A DNA stretch of 64,000 nucleotides, taken from the NCBI GenBank assembly GCA_027045875.1, contig JALUAG010000077.1:1-64000 (forward strand). The letters run 5' to 3'. The DNA is from Alphaproteobacteria bacterium. GTDB lineage: Bacteria; Pseudomonadota; Alphaproteobacteria; Geminicoccales; Geminicoccaceae. This document shows, in pieces, positions 1-8,397 of this stretch. Under the pieces are notes generated by a model, which was not told the origin of the DNA, made no database searches, and saw nothing but the letters and a program-made list of their open reading frames with translations. The translations under genes were made by a program, and so were the position numbers. Each line of letters opens with the position of its first letter. Position 1 is the stretch's first letter.

Positions 1-774
1 ATGGGGCTCGTGCCCCTCTGCGGCGTCGAGGAGGGGCTCGCCGCCATCGCCGCGGCCGCCCTGGCACCGCCCGCTCCGCGCTTTCGCTTCCTCGCCGCGC
101 CCACCGCCCCGGGCACCCCCCGCCTCCTTTCCGAGGCGGCCGCCAAGCGGCTGCTCGCGAGCTTCGGGCTGCCGGTGCCCGAGGGCCGGCTCGTGCGTTC
201 GGTGGTGGAGGCACGGGCCGCCGCGGAGGCGCTCGGCTTCCCGCTGGTGGCCAAATGCGGCGGCGCGGTGGCCCACAAGAGCGAGCTGGGCGGCGTGCGG
301 CTGGCCCTCGCGGACGGGGAGGCGCTGGCGGCCGCCGTTTCCGAACTCCTCGCCCTCGCGCCCGAGGTGCTGGTCGAGCGCATGGTGGAGGACGGTCTCG
401 CGGAGCTCATCCTCGGCATCGGCCGCGACCCCGAATTCGGCCTCTATCTGCTGCTCGGCAGCGGCGGCGTGCTGACCGAACTGCTGGCGGACCGCCGGGT
501 CCTGCCCCTCCCCTCCCCGGCCGAGGAGGTGGCACGTGCCCTGCGCGGCCTGCGCGTGGCGCCCCTGTTCGAGGGCCACCGCGGCCGGCCGCCGGCCGAT
601 CTCGAGGCCGCTGTGGCCGCCGTCCTCGCCCTTCAGCGCTTCGCCGAGGCCCGCGCCGCCCGGATCCTGGAGCTCGAGGTCAATCCCCTCATCCTGCGTC
701 CGCGCGGCCGCGGCGCCGTGGCGGCGGACGCCCTGTTGCGCATCCTCGCTTCACCGGAGGGAGAGCCGGCATGA
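1..774 (+). CDS. ADP-forming acyl-CoA synthetase, C-terminal ATP-grasp part (5' end outside window)
   Basis: This is the carboxy-terminal ATP-grasp region of an NDP-forming acyl-CoA synthetase (acetate-CoA ligase family), which makes acyl-CoA from a carboxylate, CoA and ATP. The visible 257 residues begin in the linker after the CoA-binding domains. They show the ATP-grasp lysine near residue 85, an HKSELGGV motif at about 92-99 and a C-terminal LEVNPL motif. Full-length members have about 700 residues, so most of the protein lies before base 1 and the ATG at base 1 is probably internal. The stop overlaps the next start as ATGA, so it is translationally coupled to a carnitinyl-CoA dehydratase. 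From this neighbour I infer an acyl-CoA ligase for carnitine, crotonobetaine or a similar acid; the substrate cannot be read from the sequence. Confidence 0.85.
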   Translation: MGLVPLCGVEEGLAAIAAAALAPPAPRFRFLAAPTAPGTPRLLSEAAAKRLLASFGLPVPEGRLVRSVVEARAAAEALGFPLVAKCGGAVAHKSELGGVRLALADGEALAAAVSELLALAPEVLVERMVEDGLAELILGIGRDPEFGLYLLLGSGGVLTELLADRRVLPLPSPAEEVARALRGLRVAPLFEGHRGRPPADLEAAVAAVLALQRFAEARAARILELEVNPLILRPRGRGAVAADALLRILASPEGEPA

Positions 775-1556
775 CCACCGAACCGCTTCGCCTGCGCCGT
801 GAGGGCGCCGTGCTCGAGGTCACCCTCGACCGTCCCAAGGCCAACGCCATCGACGCCGCCACGAGCCGCCGCATGGGCGAGCTCTTCGCATCCTTCCGCG
901 ACGATCCGGAGCTGCGGGTGGCCATCGTCACCGGCGCCGGGGAGCGCTTCTTCTCCGCCGGCTGGGACCTCAAGGCGGCGGCCGCCGGCGAGGCGCCGGA
1001 CGAGGATTTCGGGGTGGGCGGCTTCGCCGGCCTGCAGCAGCTCCCGGGCCTCGGCAAGCCGGTGATCGCCGCCGTCAACGGCATGGCGGTGGGCGGCGGC
1101 TTCGAGCTCGCCCTTTCCTGCGATCTCATTCTCGCCGCCGGGCACGCCCGCTTCGCCCTGCCCGAGATCAACGCCGGCACCCTGGCCGACGCCGCCACCG
1201 TCAAGCTGCCGCGTCGCATGCCCTACCATGTTGCGATGGAGCTGCTGCTGACCGGCCGCTGGATGGAGGCCGAGGAGGCCCGGCGCTGGGGGCTCGTCAA
1301 CGAGGTGCTGCCGGCGGAGCGGCTGCTGGAGCGGGCATGGGAGATCGCCCGCACCCTGGCCGAGGGGCCGCCCCTCGTCTTCGCCGCCATCAAGGAAGTG
1401 GTGCGGGAGACCTGGAACCTGCCCGAGCAGGAGGCCATCGCCCGCATCGCCGCCAAGGCCTTCCCCACCGTAGAGCGGCTCTACGCCAGCGAGGACCAGA
1501 AGGAGGGTGCCCGGGCTTTCGCCGAGAAGCGCAAGCCCGTATGGAAGGGGCGATGA
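771..1556 (+). CDS. caiD: Carnitinyl-CoA dehydratase / crotonobetainyl-CoA hydratase (crotonase family)
   Basis: This 261-residue crotonase-fold enzyme would interconvert L-carnitinyl-CoA and crotonobetainyl-CoA in the cytoplasm. Compared from memory with E. coli CaiD it is nearly collinear. It has the CoA/oxyanion-hole segment FFSAGWDLKAAA at about 60-72, the GGGFELAL segment at about 108-115, and a conserved end at KRKPVWKGR. The two glutamates matching CaiD Glu111 and Glu131 are present at about 112 and 132. The ATG overlaps the stop of the acyl-CoA synthetase by four bases. The start is supported by this coupling and by the CaiD-like N terminus (PLRLRREGAVLEVTLDRPKANAID). A more general enoyl-CoA hydratase role is possible, but the CaiD-specific stretches make the assignment good. 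Confidence 0.85.
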   Translation: MTTEPLRLRREGAVLEVTLDRPKANAIDAATSRRMGELFASFRDDPELRVAIVTGAGERFFSAGWDLKAAAAGEAPDEDFGVGGFAGLQQLPGLGKPVIAAVNGMAVGGGFELALSCDLILAAGHARFALPEINAGTLADAATVKLPRRMPYHVAMELLLTGRWMEAEEARRWGLVNEVLPAERLLERAWEIARTLAEGPPLVFAAIKEVVRETWNLPEQEAIARIAAKAFPTVERLYASEDQKEGARAFAEKRKPVWKGR

Positions 1557-1572
1557 TCGGGGAGACGGCGGG

Positions 1573-2517
1573 ATGAAGCTCGACGTGCGGCGCCGCCTGG
1601 ATCCCGAGGCGCTCGCCGCCCTCGAGGAGACGGATCGGTTGCAGGCCGAGTTCGGCCCGGTGACGCTCGGCGACGTCGCCCGCATGCGGGCCGCCTACGC
1701 CCACGAACGGCGCTTCTGGAACGCGGTGCCGGTGCCGCTGGCGGCGGTGGAGGAGCGCCTTCTGGAGGCGGCGGGGATCGCCACCCGCATCCGCCTCTAC
1801 CGGCCCGATGAGGGGGCGCCGCGGGCGCTCCTCTTCTACCTCCACGGCGGCGGCTGGGTGGTGGGCTCGCTCGATACCCACGACCGCATCATGCGGCTCC
1901 TTGCGCGCGAGAGCGGCTTTCCCGTGGTGGGCATCGACTACGCGCTCGCGCCGGAGGTGAAGTTCCCGACCCAGATCGACCAGATCGCGGCGGTGGTGCG
2001 CGCCCTCGCGGCGAGCGGCGACTACGCGGGCCTGCCCTTCGCCCTCGGGGGCGATTCGGCGGGTGCCAACCTGTCCCTCGCGGTGGCCGGCGCGCTGCGC
2101 GCGGCGGGCGGCCCCGAACCCGCGGCGCTGCTCCTCTTCTACGGCGCCTACGGGCTCGCCGATTCGGCCTCGCGGCGGCTGTGGGGCAACGCCCGCGACG
2201 GGCTCACCGACGAGCGCATGCGCTTTTACGAGCGCGCCTATCTGCCCGCTCCCGAGGCCGCCCGCGATCCCCGCTACGACCTCCTCGCGTCCGATCTCTC
2301 GGCGGTGCCGCCCGCCCATCTCCTGGCGGTGACCATGGATCCGCTCCACGACGACAGCCTCGCCCTGGCGGCGCTTCTGGAGGAGCACGGGCGCGCGGTG
2401 GAGCTTTCGACCGTGGACGGGGTGCTGCACGGCTTTCTGCATCTGTCGCGGATGGTTCCCAAGGCCGCCCGGGCGCTGGCCGAGGGGGCCGCCTTCCTGC
2501 GCCGGCGGCTCGCGTGA
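1573..2517 (+). CDS. Alpha/beta hydrolase, hormone-sensitive-lipase-like (family IV) esterase
   Basis: This 314-residue protein has the two signatures of family IV esterases: the oxyanion-hole HGGGW at about 91-95 and the nucleophile elbow GDSAG with serine near 162. A DPLHDD aspartate and a late HGFLH histidine complete a catalytic triad. It would hydrolyse a short-chain ester in the cytoplasm; no signal peptide is visible. I chose the ATG at 1573 because a GGAGACGGCGGG purine run precedes it and the family normally begins with such a helical cap. It sits 16 bases after caiD and is probably in the same transcript. Its physiological substrate is unknown; a thioesterase-like role in the same acyl-CoA route is possible. 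Confidence 0.85.
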   Translation: MKLDVRRRLDPEALAALEETDRLQAEFGPVTLGDVARMRAAYAHERRFWNAVPVPLAAVEERLLEAAGIATRIRLYRPDEGAPRALLFYLHGGGWVVGSLDTHDRIMRLLARESGFPVVGIDYALAPEVKFPTQIDQIAAVVRALAASGDYAGLPFALGGDSAGANLSLAVAGALRAAGGPEPAALLLFYGAYGLADSASRRLWGNARDGLTDERMRFYERAYLPAPEAARDPRYDLLASDLSAVPPAHLLAVTMDPLHDDSLALAALLEEHGRAVELSTVDGVLHGFLHLSRMVPKAARALAEGAAFLRRRLA

Positions 2518-2578
2518 GGGCGCGGGACGAACGGGGAACGGAAAGGGAACATCGACCACCGGAGGGGGAGCGAAGGCG

Positions 2579-3361
2579 ATGCGTGGACTGACCGGAAAGC
2601 GGGTGCTGATCACCGCCGGCGCGGCCGGCATCGGGCGGCGGACGGCGGAGGCCTTCGCCGAGGCGGGGGCGCGGGTGTTCCTGTGCGACATCGACGAGGC
2701 GGCGCTTTCCGATCTCGCCGCCGCACGGCCGGAAATCGGCGCCCTGCGGGCGGATGTGGCGGTCGAGGGAGACGTCGAGCGATTGTTCGAGGCGGCCGCG
2801 GCGGCGCTCGGCGGGCTCGATTTCCTGATCAACAACGCCGGAGTCGCCGGCCCCACCGGCCCCGTCGAATCCCTCGCCCTCGAGGACTGGAAGCGCTGCC
2901 TCGCCGTCAATCTCGACGGCATGTTCCTGTGTACCCGCCGCGCCGTACCCCTGATCGAAGCCGCCGGCGGCGGCGCCATCGTCAACCTGTCCTCGACCGC
3001 CGGGCTGCACGGCTTTCCCAACCGCACCCCCTACGCCACCGCCAAATGGGGGGTGATCGGCCTCACCAAGACCCTGGCCATGGAGCTCGGCCCGCGCGGC
3101 ATCCGGGTCAACGCCATCTGCCCGGGGCCGGTGGCGGGCGCCCGCATCGACCGGGTGATCGAGGCCGACGCCCGGGTGCGCGGCCGTCCGGTGGAGGAGG
3201 TACGGGACCGCTATCTGCGGACCAATGCGCTCCGCACCTTCATCGACGCGGCGGACATCGCCGACATGATCCTGTTCCTCTGCTCGGATCTCGGCCGCCG
3301 CGTCAACGGCCAGGCGATCGCCGTCGACGGCTACACCGAGACGCTGCGCACCGGCCCCTGA
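2579..3361 (+). CDS. Short-chain dehydrogenase/reductase (SDR)
   Basis: This is a classical 260-residue SDR that would oxidise or reduce an alcohol or ketone with NAD(P). The cofactor loop reads TAGAAGIG at about 12-19 rather than the usual TGxxxGIG. An aspartate at the end of the second strand (LCDID, 36-39) favours NAD(H). NNAG lies at 85-88, and Ser139, Tyr152 and Lys156 form the catalytic set. It follows the esterase by 61 bases on the same strand and is the last gene of the first cluster. A role in carnitine or hydroxy-acid oxidation is a guess from context only; 3-hydroxyacyl or sugar dehydrogenases of this family look similar. Confidence 0.85.
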   Translation: MRGLTGKRVLITAGAAGIGRRTAEAFAEAGARVFLCDIDEAALSDLAAARPEIGALRADVAVEGDVERLFEAAAAALGGLDFLINNAGVAGPTGPVESLALEDWKRCLAVNLDGMFLCTRRAVPLIEAAGGGAIVNLSSTAGLHGFPNRTPYATAKWGVIGLTKTLAMELGPRGIRVNAICPGPVAGARIDRVIEADARVRGRPVEEVRDRYLRTNALRTFIDAADIADMILFLCSDLGRRVNGQAIAVDGYTETLRTGP

Positions 3362-3400
3362 GGGCGCCCCGCGGCGATGCGGCGTCGAGCCGCGGCCCTG

Positions 3401-3416
3401 TTAACAACTGCTTAAC
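3401..3416 (+). promoter_or_regulatory. Perfect CtrA-type box TTAA-N7-TTAAC
   Basis: The bases TTAA, seven bases CAACTGC, then TTAAC match the full CtrA recognition sequence of Alphaproteobacteria exactly. The box lies 62 bases upstream of the ATG of the PAS-domain gene in a short AT-rich patch of an otherwise GC-rich intergenic region. It also reads as an imperfectly symmetric palindrome (GTTAA-N7-TTAAC). CtrA control of the PAS gene is inference. Confidence 0.6.
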
Positions 3417-3478
3417 CTTCGGGGGCCATCTTGTCTTCCGTTCCCGCTGTCGTGTGTTCGTGAAGATGGGAGGTGCCG

Positions 3479-4051
3479 ATGGTCCTGACCTTGTCGCGGC
3501 CGAAGGAGCGGACGCGACCCGCCCGCCGTGTGGTGACGCCGACCGGCCGCGAGCGTTTCTTCCGGGAAGAGGACACGATCGTCAGCAAGACCGATGTCCG
3601 TGGCCGGATCACCTACGCCAACGAGGTGTTCATCTCGGTGTGCGGCTACAGCGAGGCGGAGCTTATCGGGGCGCCGCACAGCATCGTCCGCCATCCGGCG
3701 ATGCCGCGCTGCATCTTCCAGCTCCTGTGGGAGGAAATCGCCGCGGGCCGCGAGGTCTTCGCCTTCGTGCTCAATCTCGCCAAGAACGGTGACCATTACT
3801 GGGTCTTCGCCCACGTGTGCCCGACCTTCGACGAGAGTGGGCGGATCGTCGGTTATCATTCGAGCCGACGGGTTCCGTCCCGACCCGCCCTGAGCAAGGT
3901 CGAACCCCTCTATCGGGAACTCCTCGCCGTCGAACATGAGGCCTCCGACCGGAAGGCAGGGTTGGTGGCCGGCCGTGCCCGTCTCGATGCCGCACTCGAG
4001 CCCTATGGCGGCTCCGCCAACGCTTTCGCCTTCGCACTCCTCGGTTTCTGA
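3479..4051 (+). CDS. Single PAS-domain protein, Aer-like sensor module
   Basis: This 190-residue protein consists mainly of one PAS domain (about residues 30-130) that resembles the FAD-binding PAS of the aerotaxis receptor Aer. The stretch Y-A-N-E-V-F followed by CGYSEAELIGAPHSIVRHPAMP, and later AKNGDHYWVFAHV, are the tell-tale segments. After the PAS only about 55 residues follow. There is no transmembrane, HAMP, methyl-accepting, kinase or GGDEF output domain, so it must signal through a partner. I chose the ATG at 3479 rather than the GTG at 3473 because GGGAGG ends five bases before it. A CtrA box stands upstream. Likely a soluble redox or oxygen sensor linked to motility or cell-cycle signalling; the output is unknown. 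Confidence 0.8.
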   Translation: MVLTLSRPKERTRPARRVVTPTGRERFFREEDTIVSKTDVRGRITYANEVFISVCGYSEAELIGAPHSIVRHPAMPRCIFQLLWEEIAAGREVFAFVLNLAKNGDHYWVFAHVCPTFDESGRIVGYHSSRRVPSRPALSKVEPLYRELLAVEHEASDRKAGLVAGRARLDAALEPYGGSANAFAFALLGF

Positions 4052-4234
4052 ATCCGTCCCGTCCCGCCGCGATCGGGCGATGTGCCTCCCGTTGCAGCGC
4101 CCCGGCGCCCTTCCTATATGAGCCCGTGAACGCCGGGGCCGTGACGCCGAGGCGGCCCCGCGCGCACGATCTCCCCGAAATGCCGAGGACGTGACGTCCG
4201 TCGCCGACAACAGGTTTCGCGAGGCACGAGCCGC

Positions 4235-5290
4235 ATGCGGATCGCCGTCGTCAGCCCGCTCATCGAAAGCGTGCCGCCGACGCACTACGGCGGTACCGAA
4301 CGGGTCGTCTCCTATCTCACCGAGGAACTCGTTGCCCTCGGCCATGAGGTCACCCTGTTCGCGAGCGGGGATTCGCGCACCCGCGCCCGCCTCGTTCCCT
4401 GCTGCGAGAGGGCGTTGCGCCTCGACCCCGGGGTGTCGGACTACACGCCCCACCACGTGCTCCTGGTGCAGCAGGTGTTCGAGCGGGCCGAGGAGTTCGA
4501 CATCCTCCATTTCCACATCGATTACCTCCACTATCCGCTCTTCTCGCGACGCCCCTGGAAGACGGTCACCACGCTGCACGGTCGCCAGGATCTGTGGGAT
4601 CCACAGCCCCTCTACCGGCGCTTCCCGCAGATGCCGCTGGTCTCCATTTCCGACGCCCAGCGGGAACCGCTGCGGGGACTGCCGCTCTGCTGGGCGGGCA
4701 CCGTGCACCACGGGCTGCCCCTCGATCTCTACCGGCCGAGCGCGGACCACCGCGGCTACGCCCTCTTTCTCGGGCGCATCGCGCCGGAGAAGCGGCCCGA
4801 CCGCGCGATCCGGATCGCCCGCCGGGCCGGCGTCCCGCTCAAGATCGCGGCCAAGGTGGACCGTGCCGACCGCCGCTATTTCGAGGACGCGATCGCGCCG
4901 ATGCTGGCGGCACCGGAGGTCGAGTTCCTGGGCGAGGTGGACGACCGCGGCAAGCAGGAGCTGCTGGCCGGCGCCGTCGCGCTGCTGTTCCCCATCGACT
5001 GGCCGGAGCCCTTCGGCCTCGTGATGGTCGAGGCCATGGCCTGCGGCACGCCGGTGATCGCCTGGCGCTGCGGTTCGGTGCCGGAGATCGTCGAGCCGGG
5101 TGTCACCGGCTGGATCGTGTCCTCGGAGCAGGAGGCGGTGCGGGCGCTCGAAGCGGCCGATATCCTCGATCGTCGGCGGGTCCGCACCGGTTTCGAGCGC
5201 CGCTTCTCGGCCCGTCGGATGGCGCGGGAGTATCTCGCGATATACGAGCGGCTCCTCGAGGCGGCCCGCCCGCAGCTCTCGGTGGCCTGA
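4235..5290 (+). CDS. Glycosyltransferase family 4 (GT-B fold)
   Basis: This 351-residue retaining glycosyltransferase has the two halves of a GT-B enzyme. The N-terminal domain opens with MRIAVVSPL and a glycine-rich THYGGTERVV acceptor loop. The C-terminal nucleotide-sugar half carries FLGRIAPEKRPD and the signature EPFGLVMVEAMACGTPVIA near residues 255-272. It lacks a membrane segment and should act in the cytoplasm. The gene is followed after four bases by a glycogen-debranching-type gene, so the two are almost certainly co-transcribed. The pair suggests synthesis and trimming of an alpha-glucan or a glucosylated compatible solute; donor and acceptor are not predictable. Confidence 0.85.
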   Translation: MRIAVVSPLIESVPPTHYGGTERVVSYLTEELVALGHEVTLFASGDSRTRARLVPCCERALRLDPGVSDYTPHHVLLVQQVFERAEEFDILHFHIDYLHYPLFSRRPWKTVTTLHGRQDLWDPQPLYRRFPQMPLVSISDAQREPLRGLPLCWAGTVHHGLPLDLYRPSADHRGYALFLGRIAPEKRPDRAIRIARRAGVPLKIAAKVDRADRRYFEDAIAPMLAAPEVEFLGEVDDRGKQELLAGAVALLFPIDWPEPFGLVMVEAMACGTPVIAWRCGSVPEIVEPGVTGWIVSSEQEAVRALEAADILDRRRVRTGFERRFSARRMAREYLAIYERLLEAARPQLSVA

Positions 5291-5294
5291 GCCG

Positions 5295-7529
5295 ATGCCG
5301 CGGGGCGGAGGACGCCCTCCCGGGGAAACCGGGGGCCAGCCGACCGAGACGACGCGCCGGACGGGCGGCTCGCCACTCGTCCATTTCTACATTCCGGCCA
5401 CCTCCTCGCTGCTCGAGCGCCGTCCCCGCACCCTCAAGGCCGGCGACATGTTCGGCCTCTTCGACCATTACGGGGACATCATAGCCGGCCCCGGCAGCCC
5501 CGAGGGTCTCTACTACCGGGACAGCCGGATCCTGTCCCAGTTCCGCCTCTCGGTGGCGGGCCGGCGCCCGCTGCTGCTGGGCTCGGTGGTGACCGACGAC
5601 AATCTGCTCCTCAAGGCGGATCTCACCAACCCCGACCTGTTCGACGAGGAGGACCGGCTGCTGCTGCCGCGGGACACGCTGCACATCATGCGCACCCGCA
5701 TCCTCCACGGGGCGAGCTGCCTCGAGCGGCTGCGCCTGCAGAGCTTCGGCCCGGACCCCCTGGAGACGACGCTCGAGCTCGCCTTCGCCAGCGATTTCGC
5801 CGATCTCTTCGAGGTCCGCGGCCATCGCCCCGCGGCGCGCGGCGAACGGCAGGCCGAGCTCGCCGGCGAGAACCGCGTGATCCTCGCCTACCGGGCACGC
5901 GACGGCCGGCTGCAGCGCACGGTGCTGACCTTCGACCCGCCGCCCGACCGCCTCACCCTGGAGAACGCCGTATGGCGCCTGATGCTCGAACCGGGCGCCC
6001 GGCATCTCTTGCACGTCTACGTCGACGTCGAAGAGGGTCGGGAACGCCGTCCCGCCGGCCGCCGCACCTTCGCCGGCTGCATGCGCGACGCCCGCCGCAG
6101 CCTGCGCCGCGCGAGCGGTCGGGCGACCGCCATCGTCACCTCCAACGAGCTCTTCAACGAGATCGTGCGCCGCGCCATCGCCGATCTCTACATGCTGATC
6201 GCCGACACCCCGTGGGGCCCGTATCCCTATGCCGGGATCCCCTGGTTCAGCACCCCCTTCGGTCGCGACGGCATCATCACCGCCATGCAGATGCTGTGGC
6301 TCGATCCCGAGGTGGCCCGCGGCGTGCTGCATTTCCTGGCCGCCACCCAGGCCTCGGAGGAGGATCCCGAGGCGGACGCCGAGCCCGGCAAGATCCTGCA
6401 CGAGACACGGCAGGGCGAACTCGCGCGTCTGCGGGAGGTGCCCTTCGGCCGCTACTACGGGAGCGTCGACGCCACGCCCCTCTTCGTCGTCCTGGCCGGC
6501 ATGTATTTCGAGCGCACGCGCGACGTCGCCACCATCCGCGCCCTCTGGCCCCACATCGTGGCCGCGCTCGACTGGATCGACCGCTACGGCGACCGTGACG
6601 GCGACGGTTTCGTCGAATACGTGCGGGCGAGCCGTACCGGCCTCGCCAACCAGGGCTGGAAGGATTCGGCCGATTCCATCTTCCACGCCGACGGACGGCT
6701 GGCGGAGGGGCCGATCGCCCTCGTCGAGGTCCAGGGCTACGTCTACGCCGCCCGGCGTCATGCCGCCGAACTCGCGCGCGTGCTCGGCCAGTGGGACCGC
6801 GCCCGGCGCGAGGAGGAGGAGGCCGCACGCCTCGCCCGGCGCTTCGAGGAGGCCTTCTGGTCGGAGGAGATCGGCTGCTACGCCCTCGCCCTCGACGGCG
6901 ACAAGCGGCCCTGTCTCGTCCGCAGTTCGAATGCCGGCCAGCTCCTGTTCACCGGCATCGTGTCGCCGGAACGCGCCGCGATCCTCGCCCGCCTGCTGCT
7001 GAGCTCGAGCTTCTTCTCCGGCTGGGGGATCCGCACCATCGCGGTGGGCGAGGCCCGCTACAACCCGATGTCCTACCACAACGGTTCCATCTGGCCCCAC
7101 GACAACGCCCTCATCGCCCAGGGCCTCGCCGCCTACGGTTTCCGGGGCGAGACGCTCAGGGTGCTGACCGGGCTCGTGGACGCCGCGGGCTACATGGACC
7201 TGCGGCGATTGCCCGAGCTCTTCTGCGGCTTCCCGCGCCAGCCCACCACCGGTCCCACCCACTACCCGGTCGCCTGCTCGCCCCAGGCCTGGGCGAGCGG
7301 CGCCATCCTCCTCCTTCTCCAGGCCTGCCTCGGTCTGCGCATCGACGCTGCCGCCGGGATGGTGCAGTTCGTCCATCCCCGCCTGCCCCCCTTTCTCGAC
7401 GAGGTCCGGTTGCGCAATCTCCGCCTCGGCGAGGGGCACGTCGACCTGCTGCTGCGTCGCCACGGCCAGGACGTGGCCGTCAACCTCCTCGAGCGGGAGG
7501 GGGATCTCGGGGTCGAGGTGTGCTTCTAG
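5295..7529 (+). CDS. Amylo-alpha-1,6-glucosidase-type glycogen debranching enzyme
   Basis: This protein of about 744 residues has the bacterial arrangement of a beta-rich GDE N-terminal domain (about 35-240) followed by an (alpha/alpha)6 barrel. Diagnostic segments are GLYYRDSRILS near the N terminus, PYAGIPWFSTPFGRDGIITAM around 313-333, NQGWKDSADSI around 453-463 and YHNGSIWPHDNALIA in the last third. It would hydrolyse alpha-glucosidic links in a glycogen-like polymer or oligosaccharide. I used the ATG at 5295, four bases after the glycosyltransferase stop. The first 25 residues are Pro/Gly/Arg-rich and could be outside the true protein. Family members of this type are often annotated as debranching enzymes without biochemical proof. 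Confidence 0.8.
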   Translation: MPRGGGRPPGETGGQPTETTRRTGGSPLVHFYIPATSSLLERRPRTLKAGDMFGLFDHYGDIIAGPGSPEGLYYRDSRILSQFRLSVAGRRPLLLGSVVTDDNLLLKADLTNPDLFDEEDRLLLPRDTLHIMRTRILHGASCLERLRLQSFGPDPLETTLELAFASDFADLFEVRGHRPAARGERQAELAGENRVILAYRARDGRLQRTVLTFDPPPDRLTLENAVWRLMLEPGARHLLHVYVDVEEGRERRPAGRRTFAGCMRDARRSLRRASGRATAIVTSNELFNEIVRRAIADLYMLIADTPWGPYPYAGIPWFSTPFGRDGIITAMQMLWLDPEVARGVLHFLAATQASEEDPEADAEPGKILHETRQGELARLREVPFGRYYGSVDATPLFVVLAGMYFERTRDVATIRALWPHIVAALDWIDRYGDRDGDGFVEYVRASRTGLANQGWKDSADSIFHADGRLAEGPIALVEVQGYVYAARRHAAELARVLGQWDRARREEEEAARLARRFEEAFWSEEIGCYALALDGDKRPCLVRSSNAGQLLFTGIVSPERAAILARLLLSSSFFSGWGIRTIAVGEARYNPMSYHNGSIWPHDNALIAQGLAAYGFRGETLRVLTGLVDAAGYMDLRRLPELFCGFPRQPTTGPTHYPVACSPQAWASGAILLLLQACLGLRIDAAAGMVQFVHPRLPPFLDEVRLRNLRLGEGHVDLLLRRHGQDVAVNLLEREGDLGVEVCF

Positions 7530-7625
7530 AGCAGGTGCCGCTACGCGCCTTTCGCGGCTGCCGGTTGTGTTTCGCCGCGACCGCCATGTATGGTTGGCGA
7601 CGGTTCACAGCACGAAGGAAAACCG

Positions 7626-8354
7626 TTGCATACTCTTGCCGACCGAGAGGCCGAAGCCGCCGTCTCCGGCGCCCCCCGGAAGGAACCCGAGGGCTGCGCC
7701 TGCCGCCGCGATCCGGAACGTACCCGGGCGGCGATTCTGGAGGCGGCGATCGCCGAATTCGCGAGCCGCGGTCTCGGCGGCGCGCGGGTCTCCCGCATCG
7801 CCGAGCGGGCCTGCACCAACAAGCGCATGCTCTACCACTACTTCGGCAACAAGGAGGCCCTCTATCTGGCCGCGCTCGAGGCGGTCTACGAGACCATCCG
7901 CAGCAAGGAGCTCGCCCTCGATGTCGACCACATGGCACCCGACGAGGGCATGCGGGCGCTCGTGCGGACCCTCTGGGAGCAGTTCCGCGAGCATCCCGAG
8001 TTCATCAGCCTGCTGAACAGCGAGAACCTCCACCGGGCCCGCTATCTGGCGCGCTCGAAACGGGTGCCCGCCCTGCAATCCCCCCTCGTCGCGATGATCG
8101 CGCGGCTCCTGCGCCGCGGTGCCGAAGCCGGGATCTTCCGCGACGGCATCGATCCCGCCCAGCTCTATCTCAGTATCGCCAGCCTCGCCTACTTCTACTT
8201 TTCCAACCGGCACACCCTCGCCATCAGCTTCGGCATCGACCTGCTCGACGAGGAGGCCCTCGACCGCCGCCTCGCTCACATCACCGAGCTGGTGATGCGC
8301 TATCTCGACGCCCGCGGTGAGGCCTCGCCGCGCCGCAGCGCGGAGACCGGCTGA
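7626..8354 (+). CDS. TetR-family transcriptional regulator
   Basis: This 242-residue regulator carries a TetR N-terminal helix-turn-helix (ILEAAIAEFASRGLGGARVSRIAERA ending in MLYHYFGNKEALY), roughly residues 40-85, and an all-helical ligand-binding C-terminal half similar to the RutR group. I chose the TTG at 7626 because GAAGGA lies six bases before it. An in-frame ATG at 7590 would add 12 residues but has no ribosome binding site. The gene follows the debranching gene by about 96 bases and converges on the sulfite dehydrogenase operon. Its target is unknown; no obvious operator palindrome is visible in its own leader. Confidence 0.85.
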   Translation: MHTLADREAEAAVSGAPRKEPEGCACRRDPERTRAAILEAAIAEFASRGLGGARVSRIAERACTNKRMLYHYFGNKEALYLAALEAVYETIRSKELALDVDHMAPDEGMRALVRTLWEQFREHPEFISLLNSENLHRARYLARSKRVPALQSPLVAMIARLLRRGAEAGIFRDGIDPAQLYLSIASLAYFYFSNRHTLAISFGIDLLDEEALDRRLAHITELVMRYLDARGEASPRRSAETG

Positions 8355-8397
8355 CCACCTCGCCCCGGGGCCGGCCTTCGTCGTGACGGCGCCGGTC

